The translations under genes and the position numbers were made by a program. The notes below the pieces were generated by a model that was given only the letters and a program-made list of their open reading frames with translations, ran no database searches and was not told the origin of the DNA. Below are positions 54,501-64,000 of a stretch of DNA of 64,000 nucleotides, piece by piece (position 1 is the first letter of the stretch; each line of letters opens with the position of its first letter). Source of the DNA: Bagarius yarrelli (lineage: Eukaryota > Chordata > Actinopteri > Siluriformes > Sisoridae); contig VCAZ01000095.1 of assembly GCA_005784505.1 (NCBI GenBank), forward strand, positions 1,627,241-1,691,240, given 5' to 3'.

Positions 54501-56132
54501 ATAGAAGCTGTACTAAGTATAACATAGATAGTTGTAGATAGAAAGGGTTCATGCATTAGTCGATGAGTGTTTAGATGGGTTACCAATTGTTAGATAGATA
54601 GATAGATGATAGATAGATAGATAGATAGAATAGTGGTTGGATTGATGAATGAATGTTCAATGCCTGGGCGGGATGAAAATTAGATAGAATAGTGGCTTCA
54701 TGGATGAATGGATAGATCATAATGGGTGAAAGATTGGTTGAAGGCTGTTTGGATAATTAAGAGGTGGAAGAGATGGTTGTGGGCTAATCAGGATGGATCA
54801 ATGAGTAGGTATTTGGGTAGGGAAATGGTTGGATAAATGTTTGGATAGATAAGTGGTTGGACGGATGTTTGGATAGGTAAACAATTGGGTGGATGTTTGA
54901 TAAATAATGGTTTAATAGATGTTTGAATAGTTGAATGGTTGGATGGATGTTTGCATAAATAAATAGTTGGATAATAGTTCAATGGGTAGGTGTTTAGGTA
55001 GGTAAGTGGTGGATGAATGTTGAATAGGTAAATGTAAGATGGATTTTTGGATAGGTAAATGTTTGATGGAGGTTTGGACAAAAAAGGTAAACTTGGTTGG
55101 ATAGGTGAATGTCTGGATGGAGGTTTTAATAGGCAAACAATTGGGTGGAGGTTTGGATAAATAAATGGTTAGATGGAGGTTTGGGTTGGTAAATGGTTAG
55201 ATGGAGGTTTGGATAAATAAATGGTTAGATGGAGGTTTGGGTTGGTAAATGGTTAGATGGAGGTTTGGGTTGGTAAATGGTTAGATGGATAGGTTTGGAT
55301 GGAACTACAATGGTAATGGAGGTTTGAATAAATGGTTAGATGGAGGTTTGGGTTGGTAAATGGTTTGGATTGGTGCAGTGGATGTTAGTTTAAACAAATG
55401 GATGAATGATTGACAGTTGGTTGATTTATCACCTAACATTTGTTGGTCCTCTGTTTGCTGCCCCTAGCACTAATGTCCACTCTCACACACACACACAGGT
55501 ACCCGCGTCTGGCTGCCCGTAACCCAGAGTCCAACACCGCTGGCATGGACGTCTTCTCTAAATTCTCCGCCTACATCAAGAACTCTAACCCTGGCATGAA
55601 TGACAGTGAGTCTTACTAATAATATTAACAACAATGATATTAACAACAACAATAATATTAATAATGATATAATTTTGTGTGTGTGTGTGTGTGTGTGTGT
55701 AGACCTGGAGAAAGGCCTGCTGAAGGCTCTGACAAAGCTGGATGATTACCTTGGCTCTCCTCTACCTGACGAGATTGACGAGAACAGCGCTGAGGAGGTC
55801 ACCACATCATCCCGCCACTTCCTGGACGGACAGCAACTTACACTGGCCGACTGCAACCTTCTGCCCAAGTTACACATCGTCAAGGTGACGCATCATAGCT
55901 AATAAAGCTAACACGTTAATTGTCTAGCATAGCTAACATCACTAACACGCTGTCTCGTTCTCTTTTGCAGGTGGTGTGTCAGAAGTTTCGGAATTTCACT
56001 ATCCCTCGCTCTCTGTTGTCGCTATGGCGATACCTGGACGCTGCGTACGCACGTGAGGAATTCTCCTCCACATGCCCGAGTGACGCCGAGATCCACCTCG
56101 CTTACTCGTCTGTCGTTAAACCTCTCAAATAA
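51508..56132 (+). CDS. clic1: chloride intracellular channel protein, CLIC1-like, 6 exons
   Basis: Exons are 51508-51549 (42 nt), 53922-54028 (107), 54164-54286 (123), 55499-55605 (107), 55703-55884 (182) and 55971-56132 (162). The 107/126/107/182 exon pattern is the CLIC family pattern except that exon 3 is 3 nt short. The start gives a short N-terminus (MSDGNHPEIELFVK), as in CLIC1. Exon 2 carries the glutaredoxin-like site GNCPFSQR with Cys24, and the putative membrane segment (about 25-46). Exons 4-6 give the all-helical GST-like C-domain, with PESNTAG, FSKFSAYIKNS, LEKGLLKALTKLDDYL, FLDGQQLTLADCNLLPKLHI and AYAREEFSSTCPSD, ending KPLK. Expected length is 241 aa, the same as human CLIC1. 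CLICs are soluble GST-fold proteins that can insert in membranes as chloride channels and also have glutathione-dependent oxidoreductase activity. Exon 3 as given is frameshifted, with a stop at 54231-54233. Confidence 0.92.
52560..53095. repeat. (ATC)n trinucleotide array, imperfect, about 535 bp
   Basis: CATCATCACC, ATTATGATCA and CCATCATCAT variants alternate through CLIC1 intron 1. The open frames here are repeat translations. Confidence 0.92.
53495..53670 (-). repeat. SINE in CLIC1 intron 1
   Basis: The reversed tail (TTACATTTACAGCATTCGGT, TTATCCGAGCGACTTACCTT) is followed by ACTGAGTAATTAAGGGTTAA, GGGCCTTGCTCAGGGGCCCA and a degenerate tRNA-like head. Confidence 0.7.
54164..54286 (+). 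other. clic1: exon 3 of CLIC1 with about five single-base indels
   Basis: Protein-matching text is spread over all three frames: KDLDPGAQP, LLYGREVKTDT, KIE, FIEEHLCPPK. The junctions fall at a GGG run (54170-54172, one base extra or two lost), the C run 54205-54208, GTCC at 54209-54212, the A run 54245-54248 and GAGTG near 54253. A net change of -3 accounts for the 123 nt length against the usual 126. Splice sites on both sides are intact. Confidence 0.75.
54400..55430. repeat. degenerate GGAT/GTTTGGAT minisatellite in CLIC1 intron 3
   Basis: An (ATAG)n run at 54592-54630 is followed by about 28-40 bp variants of ATGGTTAGATGGAGGTTTGG and AAATGGTTGGATGGATGTTT up to 55400. The most regular copies are 55160-55290. 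Confidence 0.8.
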
Positions 56133-56600
56133 ACACACACCTACACATTTCTGTATATAAAACAAACACAAACACACACGGTTTCTAATTTGTTTGCATT
56201 TCAGTAGCTGTTAAAGGGGCGGTACATAATTTGCATAAATTTAGATACTTTGCGTCAAACAAAGATCAAGTAGATTTTTACGTGACTGATATTAGCAGAT
56301 CATTCGCATCCGATTAAAATAAGACTGTATTTACTGAATTATAATTGGCTCTGGATCAGAAGCCACACCCTCTAAAGTCAAGTATCTTCATGTAACGGTT
56401 TATTTTGATGTTAAATGTTAAACTTGTGCGTTTTGAGCGTTGAAAATTAAACATCTGATTATAAGAACACTGTTGCTAGGCAACTATGAACCATGTAAGA
56501 ACAAACTAGCTAATGACTTAATCAGCTAAACTGATTATTTATCACTAGCACAACCCTCTAGAGGACACGACTCTTCATTCTGGATAAATAAAGGCAGCAT
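56128..56600 (+). terminator. clic1: 3' UTR and poly(A) signals of CLIC1
   Basis: AATAAA overlaps the stop codon (56128-56133) and another lies at 56587-56592. The second gives a UTR of about 460 bp and is the more likely main signal. Confidence 0.45.
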
Positions 56601-57970
56601 TTTTAATTATAGTTATATAAAGCGTAAAGGATACAGATAGCTGCAGTTTCACCCAACAGAATACCTGCTGAACCGGTCCTTTACCCGGCAGACACTTTGC
56701 ACTAGCGACACACACCTCCTCAACTTTCTTTCTGCCTTTTTATCTTTTTCCCTCAGATCATTACCTCTTTTTCTAGCTGTAAATAATCACTAAGGAAGTA
56801 TTCCATGTTTGGCCCGGCTCTACAGGAGGGGCAGATGGTGGCTAAGGTGGGCCGGGCCCACCCATTGGCAGGGTTGGCCCACCTACCTAAGTGGGAATGT
56901 GAAAGAAAAACTTTATTATTACATATATTATTTTTACGATTTTAACATTTCTTTGCTAAAATGTATATTTTGAAAGATCACACATTTAACAAACACTTCA
57001 TATATGTACTCCCTAACACCCCACCCACCCCGCGACCCCCACCTGTTGCCCAGACCTGGAGCCGGGCCTGTTTCGAGTTTTTATGCAACAAGAATGCCCA
57101 TAAAGGGCGGGGCTTAAGTCAAATTTAACCTGCCAATTACAAAATCCATCGAGTGACATCATCACCAGTCTATAACGCACACGACCGACTTCTATTGCAC
57201 TATTAACTTATAACGGTGAGCCAGTTTAAAATCCCACCACCACTCATTCATTTAGCGTTCGCTGGATTATAAACTTTTTCCAGCTGAGGAGCGTGAGCGC
57301 GTTCGAGAGGAGTGTGTGAGCGGTTAGTCTCAGGACGTCGTTAGCTCACGCTCTTGCACTTGCTCTGTTCCTGTTTTAGAAACTGAACCCCGTCCAGCCG
57401 TTTGCTCAGCGTGTCGTAGCGACTAATCAACCACACCGTTGTGGCCTTGTAGCTTTACACCACACTCCTTTCCACAGCAGCCTATGGGTTCTCCTGCACT
57501 AGTGTAAGAAATAACCAGGAATTAAGCTTCAAGCGCATTTTTAACTTGCTGCAGCATTGTGATTTTAGTTTATTCGAAACCCACACACACACACACCGTG
57601 TTCCGTCGTGTTCCAGAGACACAATGGTGCAAGGTGTCACATTTCTCTGCTATACACAATACAGGATCTGACTTAGAGGTGTGTGAGATACACGGCTGTG
57701 CAGTGAGAACATGGGTTCGGTAAACCACAGTGCTGTATTTCGCTTGCGCACACACATACACACATACACACACAATTTAGTCATGGTTTCAACACAGTGG
57801 TTGGTTTGAAGAAAAGAATAACACAGGAAGTTGCAGTTAAGGCTCTAGCGTGCAAATTTGTCCCGCCTAATTTGGTTGTCTCTGATTGGTGGAGTGCAGG
57901 ACGACTCATTAATTCAAAATTTAAATATCTATAAAATTTGTGCTCTAATCATTGATTTAATACAATTTTA
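56601..57970. other. intergenic DNA, no gene recognised
   Basis: A GC-rich GGTGGGCCGGGCCCACCC palindrome lies at 56846-56864 and a fragment of similar DNA near 56870. (CA)n is at about 57580-57597. The region 57180-57500 is less AT-rich but shows no exon I can support. Confidence 0.45.
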
Positions 57971-57974
57971 GAGT

Positions 57975-58165
57975 GTTACATTAACGGTATTCGGTAGACG
58001 TCCTTATCCAGAGTGACTTACGTTTATCTTATTTATACAACTGAGCAGTTGGGGGTTAAGGGCCTTGCTTAGGGGCCCAACAGCGGTAACTTGGTGGTGC
58101 TGGTAATCGAACCCACAATCGTCCAGTTAGCAGTCCAACAGCTTAACCACTGCGTTACCACTTCT
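57975..58165 (-). repeat. SINE, near full length
   Basis: In reverse: tail (TTAACGGTATTCGGTAGACG, TTATCCAGAGTGACTTACGT), then AGGGCCTTGCTTAGGGGCCC, TGGTGGTGCTGGTAATCGAA (B box region) and CAACAGCTTAACCACTGCGT. Confidence 0.75.
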
Positions 58166-58179
58166 GACATATTTGTGTC

Positions 58180-58660
58180 TACATTGGACATTGGAAGAAA
58201 TTTCTGGAACTCTTGAACAGATCGCTGAAGTTTGTCGTAAAGCTGAAACATCTGCACTCAAACCCTACAAACGCTAAGCGCTCTGAGACTGATGAGGGGG
58301 TTTTCCATCGTTTGAGAGTTGAGCGCTGTGAAGTAAGACCAGCTGTAGGCTTCCTGTAAAACGAGGAAGTGCAATTGTCCACAGCGCAAAAGGAAACACA
58401 CCCAGCGACGCCCCCCCATTTCACCTCCCCAAACTGGAGCCTTTCTGTCTTGTTCTTCTTTTGTCTGCACTCGCACTTCCTTCCTCTTTCTGCTGAGCAG
58501 GAGGTGTGTACACTCAGATCTCTCCACTCAGCCACAACCGACATCCATCAAATGGTGACGATCAGATAGCAAAGTGTGCTGTCTTTTTTATTCTTTTGTA
58601 TTATTGTGCAAAAAATGGGCCTTAATAAAGAGGATAAAAGATGTGATGGATTTCTTTAAC
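58180..58660. other. unassigned segment with AATAAA
   Basis: Overlapping frames on both strands (up to 121 codons on the minus strand) show no known domain. AATAAA at about 58624 could end a transcript, perhaps a long CLIC1 3' UTR form, but nothing proves it. Confidence 0.2.
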
Positions 58661-59224
58661 ACATGATCCAGTGAGAGCTCTGTTCAAGCTGAGAGAGGGA
58701 AATGTAGTCTCGCTCTCGGGGCTGCTGTAGATATATATATTTATATATTCAGGGTGTGTGTGTGGTTGTGGTGAGTGAGATCATAACTATGACTCATTGC
58801 AGCCACATATAACACAGGGTGCAAAATATGAGGATTTTATTAGTAACCCGTACGGTAATTAGTGTGCAGATAGCTTAACGTGAGTGTGTGTGCATGTGTG
58901 GTTTTATGATGAAGCTTGTAGGACATTGCGTACCACACAGACAAGTTTGGGGTTTAAATAAAAAAGGTTTGTTTTAAAAAATGTACTCAATCTTAGCTAA
59001 CTAAAATTTGGTGTCAGCTAACAAGCAGAACATCTACAGAACGTTTACAGCTGTTGAGTCTGTTTGGCTCTTTCATATATTTGATCTGATCAGAAAATAC
59101 ATGCCTGAGGAACTAGATTAAGAATCTACTTGTCCAAACCCCGTTAATCAGATAGATTTGCTCGAATTTAAGATACGGTCTAAAAAAATCTAACTGTCCA
59201 GTAAGAAGCAAGATCCCAAGCAAT

Positions 59225-59625
59225 CCTAGACCCAGTCTGGCCAGCACTGAGCAGCTAGACCCAGTCTGACCAGCTAGACAAAGTCTGCTCAACCAGTCTG
59301 ACCAACCAGTCTAACCAGCTACACCTAGTCTGACCAACTTGACCCAGTCTGACCAGCTACACCCAGTCTGACCAACTAGACCTAGTCTAACCAACAAGTC
59401 TTACCCGCTAGACCCAGTCAGACCAACTAGTCTGACCAGCTAGACCCAGTCTGACCAACTGGTCTGACCAGCTATATCCTGTCTGACGAACCAGTCTGAC
59501 CAACTAGACCCTGTCTGACCAATTAGACCCAGTCTGACCAACCAGTGTGACTGGCTAGACCCAGTCTGACCAATCAGCCTTGACCAGCTAGACCCAGTCT
59601 GACCAGTTTGATTTATTCAGACCCT
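59225..59625. repeat. minisatellite, unit about 18-20 bp (or 34-38 bp dimers)
   Basis: Variants of CTAGACCCAGTCTGACCAA repeat about 18-20 times, alternating with ACCAGTCTGACCAG. Confidence 0.88.
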
Positions 59626-59935
59626 GAGGCTTTGTTCACTATGTTTAGGCAGATGTGGAGCAAATCCGATTTCTTTCCTACGTGTGAATTAGATCTGGTT
59701 TTCTTAATACAGTGTGAACAGCACAAACCGCATGTGATCTGATCTTTAGCCGGACCCTGTCTGACCAACGAATAAACCAAACGGATCGACTGGTACCAGC
59801 AAAAAGTAGTTCTAACCAGCTCAGACTGTCTTTCTTCAGGGCATGTTGAAGTACTCAGATCACTGATACGTTACATTAACAAACTGCAGCATCATTTTAG
59901 AACAAACTGCATTCATGGCTGTGACCTTAATGTGG

Positions 59936-59973
<38 letters not shown>

Positions 59974-60870
59974 TGTTGGTATGAGTGTATCAGTGGATTG
60001 TTTGTGTGTGTGTCCACACCCCAGCTACTCTAGCAGTAAAGGAGGCTCTCACCTATAGCATATTTTTAAAGGACACTGCTGGCAGTTAAGTGGAAAGAAA
60101 GACACTTAACAGGTGAGACAGGCTGCGCTGAGGGACAGACAGACAGGGTGGTGATGATAAGCCACGTAATGGACAGAAACCCCCTGGTGACTGAAATGAA
60201 GAAGTGAACTCATAATGATTATATGAACAGAACAGATATTATTCATACTATGGACTAGCTGGAGTTTTGGTCTATGCTAGTCAGCTTACTATGCATCTGT
60301 ATTAGCTAGCTAGGTAATTAGCATGAACTAAAACACCGGGGCTGTGTATGAAATCGCATTCTTTCATAATAAGTAATATCAGTATTATATCAGAATCCTT
60401 AGTATCTTTAAACACTTTAAAAACATTGTCTCTCTTGTTAAATTGCACAAGTTATACATGAGTCCACTTTAAATTCACGCTGCTGTGACATCATACGTCA
60501 CAGACCGTGCTGGCCCAAATATAAGTGAACTAAGTGACCGGTAGCTACCAAGATATATATATATATACCCGTGTTTGGCATATGATGTCACAGCAGTGTG
60601 AATTTAAGCGGTTTAACAAGAGAGAGAGAGAGAGGATGTCACAAAAAGGATAAATGTGTAAATTTCATTAATACTGCCTGTAATCACACTTTATAAAACT
60701 ATATTAAAGGTGATAAAGTACCAACGAACTTAAATATCACAGCGTAACTGATGATTTCTTCTTTAGTCGATTCCTCCAATCTGTCTGCTGGTTTACGTTT
60801 TTGGTATTTTCTTATCTTAAAAATTAGTTATCATAAAATGTTTTAACTCAATGTGCAAAAACCTTTAGAC
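59626..60870. other. intergenic DNA with one (GT)n
   Basis: (GT)n is at 59938-59972, a (TA)n-rich stretch at 60552-60568. No gene is seen. Confidence 0.5.
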
Positions 60871-60874
60871 AAAT

Positions 60875-61010
60875 CAAGAAGAGAAAGAAGAGAATGAGAG
60901 CAGGAGAGAGACAGATAGAGGGGGGCAGAAGAGAGGGCGGGAGGAGAGAAGATGGAGAGGGAGAGAGGGAGAGGGTAGGAGGGATGGAGGGATGGAGGAG
61001 GAAAAGAGAG
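60875..61010. repeat. GA/GGGA-rich purine tract
   Basis: About 130 bp, nearly all purine on the + strand. Confidence 0.8.
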
Positions 61011-61665
61011 TTTGTAGCTAAACTATTAATGTGAAAATCAATATTTATACAGAACATTATTAATTAAAGCTTTATAAAGCACAGAATACTTTAATAATAT
61101 TTATATACAAATGAACCGACTGATCATATTAAATAGAACATCTAAAATAAATACTGAAATAAACATGTTTTTAATGTTTCTGAAAAAAAATACGTGTGTT
61201 TTAGGCCACGCCCACTAAACACAAATATAAACACGTGTATGTTCAGATATTTGGAGATTTACAGATAATTATAATAACTATAACAGTAATGCTGTGACGT
61301 CATCGTGAGATTAGATCGTGTTCATATGCCAGCGGCGCCACCCAGAGTCGACATTAAGTCATGAAATCATGAAGAATGAAGATGATGGAGGACAAGACAA
61401 AACTCACAGCATCACAGCTGTTTGACCTGCAGGATGGACTGTTTCCAGTGCAGATGGATGTGGACAAACCTGATTGTGGAGATGTGGTGATATTCATCCT
61501 GGAAGGTGGAGAAATGAATAAACATTGACTAGTGGACGGAAAAACTGTTTATCCTTCACGCTGAACTGAAAACAAGCAGCCAGAGTTCACAGCTGAGTCG
61601 ACTCTTTCAGTCAAACGAATCAAATTAGCGAACTGTTCTGTAAGACACCTTATATAGGAGTGTGT
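61011..61665. other. intergenic DNA
   Basis: A short frame at 61390-61528 (starting at ATGGAGGACAAGACAAAACT) is not long or conserved enough to call. Nothing else is recognised. Confidence 0.4.
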
Positions 61666-61679
61666 AGTGTTCATCTAAA

Positions 61680-61723
61680 AAATAAAGAAAAATAATAAAT
61701 AAAGAAAGAAAGAAAGAAAGAAA

Positions 61724-61760
<37 letters not shown>

Positions 61761-61905
61761 AGGAAAGAAAGGAAAGAGGAAGAAGGAAGGAAGGGAAAAG
61801 GATAGAATGAATTAGGAAAGGAAAGAAAGAATGAAAGAAAGAAAGAAAGAAAGAAAAGAAGGAAGAGATATAGAAAGAAAAACAGTTGCAGAGAACAAAA
61901 AGAGT
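61680..61905. repeat. (GAAA)n / (GGAA)n tract
   Basis: AAAG tetranucleotide runs lie at 61697-61765 and 61825-61860 with GGAA interruptions. Confidence 0.92.
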
Positions 61906-62068
61906 GAAAGAGTGCAGAAAGATGGATGGAAAAAAACAAAAAGAAGATGTATTTTAATTATTATAACAATTTTTTTTTTGGAAGCTAAATTTTAGTTATT
62001 TGGTTTTATAATTTGTAATCTGTAAATAAAATAGAGTGGAGACAACTGGTAAAGAACTGCTGTTTAAT

Positions 62069-62069
<1 letters not shown>

Positions 62070-62102
<33 letters not shown>
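62070..62102. repeat. (GT)n microsatellite
   Basis: A pure GT run. A run of C followed by CACACACA is at 62197-62212. Confidence 0.95.
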
Positions 62103-62884
62103 TAGTGATCAACAACAACAAAACCCTGCACCATCTGCAAACAACATCACCTCAACTGATGTCTTCATTACTTCTAACAATGCAGACAGTGTGTGCCCCC
62201 CCCCACACACACAGATTAAAAAACAGCAGTTTTTTACAGGTTGTCCCCAATCTATTGCAAACTAAAAAAAAAAAAACAATATTACGAACTAAAAAACACT
62301 ATAGTTCATCTTCAGAATAACATAAGCAGCATTTGCTATTGTGAATCAGTTTAATAGATTCATTCGAAGGAATCGATTCATCTTCAGTCTCAGAAAAGGA
62401 GTTTAAATTAAAACATTAATTAGAATCGGAATTACAAGCAGAAGTTAAGGATTTTATTTGATTCTCACGCCGCAAAAAAATTTAGTATTTTAGTATTTTA
62501 GTTTTACATTTTTATTCAGCAAATAAATTAGCACATAAAAAATTAGCACAAAAACAATTTGCTAACTTACAGCCAATCCACGGGACGGATCATTCCACTG
62601 GAGCTTCCGGGAAGGGGGGGCAATTATAAAAACGCACTCTTTATAAAATAAAAAAAAAACAACAACAAATTAATCTCTTATAAACTAATATTCCCAATAG
62701 TATGTGTTATTATAGGTTATAGATCAGTATATTGTTTTATTAATACACTAATTCTCACACGACTAACAATGGACTAACTATTGGACTCGTCTGTAGCTTT
62801 TTAACATCTGGTGTAAATTATACGTAAATGTTAGATAAAACAAACGTGTTTAAATATATATTAGTTATAGATATTAGTTCGCTT

Positions 62885-62925
62885 TAGGTGTGTTTTTTGT
62901 TTGTTTGTTTGTTTGTTTGTTTAAT
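62885..62925. repeat. (GTTT)n microsatellite
   Basis: About eight GTTT units. Confidence 0.9.
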
Positions 62926-63059
62926 AAAACTGATGTTAATTGTAATCGACCGATTAAAATCAAACGAATTTGACGAGTTGTTTGATTCACTTAATCTGAG
63001 GAATCGATTCTTTGACGCGAAAAAGAGTTAGTTGGACGCGGTAAAGAAGGAGGAGGAAT

Positions 63060-63109
63060 GATTAGGGGGAGGGGAGGGGAGGAAAAAAGGAGAAAGAAAG
63101 ACAGGAGAG

Positions 63110-63169
<60 letters not shown>

Positions 63170-63260
63170 TAACGGGCTCTGTGGGTGTGGGAGGAGAGGA
63201 TATGAATCGATTCATAAACTCCGGGATACGGATTCAAACCGAAGCTTCACTTTATTCTAA
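63060..63260 (+). repeat. (GA)n run and possible start of a downstream gene
   Basis: A purine tract with (GA)n at 63112-63167 is followed by GATTC-type palindromes (63203-63235) and a donor-like AAGGTAAACTGAG at 63259-63271. The last could be a 5' UTR exon boundary, but no coding exon is visible before the window ends. Confidence 0.3.
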
Positions 63261-63719
63261 GGTAAACTGAGATTCCGGGTTTTATAATAATAATAATAAC
63301 AATAATAATAAAGCGGATATTTATTTATAACACACTCTATAAAACATTTTAATGTCGGCAGTTTGAAGCTTTGTTGTGATCAGAAAGTGCAGCATGGCTC
63401 AGTGTTTTCTCTACACACACACACACACACAAACACACTCGTTGTTTTATTTGGTTGAAAGGTAAATTATTTAAATAATAACAATAATAAGTCGGATTTC
63501 CGTTATTAAGCTGTAAATGTTCGGTTTATCTTTATTTAATGTAGTTTTTTCTGAAGAACTTGCTCAGATTGCGTAACATCCGGGGATTTAATTAAATTAG
63601 TGTGAAATTTGGTGTTTTTTATTGTTTCGTTGCTGAAAAAAACAATAACGCGAATAGAACAGGCTAAAGTGCATGCATTCATTTTCTACAGCACCTACAC
63701 AGCTGTTCCAGAGCCAATA

Positions 63720-63752
<33 letters not shown>

Positions 63753-63932
63753 TCTTTGATTTCAGACTTCACCCTCAACTCTGTGTTGAGACGAAGTCAA
63801 GTAAATTATAACACACACACACACACACACAGTTGGAAACCTTTCATGTGCAGAGGCAGGGTCAGCTCTCATTCCTGCATCACTAAACAACTTCATCCTG
63901 CTGGATCAGCTTTCTGTCTCTTTCTCTTTTTT

Positions 63933-63965
<33 letters not shown>

Positions 63966-64000
63966 CTGTCTGTCTCTCTCTCTCTGTTTCTCTTTGTCTC
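63720..64000. repeat. (GT)n, (CA)n and (CT)n microsatellites at window end
   Basis: (GT)n is at 63720-63747, (CA)n at 63812-63832 and (CT)n-rich DNA from 63915 to the end. Confidence 0.92.

Noticed and set aside
58179..58544. 121-codon minus-strand frame with several cysteines
   Set aside because: Cysteine spacing does not match Ly6 or any domain I know; frames on all sides are similarly open.
61390..61528. Short frame beginning MEDKTKLTASQLFDLQDG
   Set aside because: About 46 codons, no partner exon and no known domain; not enough to call a gene.

Overview
This is animal DNA, almost certainly from a teleost fish. It has GT-AG introns, very dense (CA/GT)n and (CT/GA)n microsatellites, fish-type tRNA-derived SINEs with an L2-like tail, RTE/L2/Rex1-like LINE remnants, and three protein-coding genes with teleost-like sequences. 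Nothing bacterial is present. An ostariophysan such as a catfish is a guess from the flavour of the repeats, not a demonstrated assignment.

Three genes lie on the + strand. (1) A Ly6/uPAR-family gene (CDS 20364-26329, 3 exons, 129 aa, GPI-anchored three-finger protein) has a TATA promoter and an AATAAA signal. (2) A second Ly6/uPAR-family gene (CDS 36250-38131, 3 exons) has identical intron phases, but two apparent one-base deletions put a stop in exon 2. (3) A chloride intracellular channel gene, closest to CLIC1 (CDS 51508-56132, 6 exons, expected 241 aa), has five clean exons and an exon 3 (54164-54286) carrying about five single-base indels. CLIC1 beside Ly6 genes recalls the human MHC class III region, where LY6G6 genes sit close to CLIC1, so the window may be a fish counterpart of that block.

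Layout. 1-20 kb: a possible terminal exon at the left edge, then microsatellites, pyrimidine-rich blocks, SINEs, a tRNA-Leu-like relic, L2-like, Tc1-like and RTE-like remnants, and two minisatellites (40 bp and 43 bp units). 20-27 kb: Ly6 gene 1, whose 5.2 kb first intron holds a decayed field of GATTCATTTGAATC palindromes. 27-36 kb: a graveyard of Ty3/gypsy, Rex1-like LINE, hAT-like and Tc1-like pieces. 36-38.5 kb: Ly6 gene 2. 39-51 kb: dispersed repeats, an internally deleted RTE-like LINE, a hairpin, a duplicated 170 bp block, an L2-like piece and a nearly complete but broken LINE (46.7-51.1 kb) with an in-frame 54 bp VNTR. 51-56.6 kb: CLIC1, starting only about 0.4 kb after the LINE. 56.6-64 kb: SINEs, a minisatellite and simple repeats, with no clear gene.

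Most open frames in the window are translations of simple repeats and are not genes. Function is inferred from protein motifs read by eye; no search was run. Several single-base gaps next to short homopolymers suggest that consensus errors, rather than gene death, explain the broken exons.
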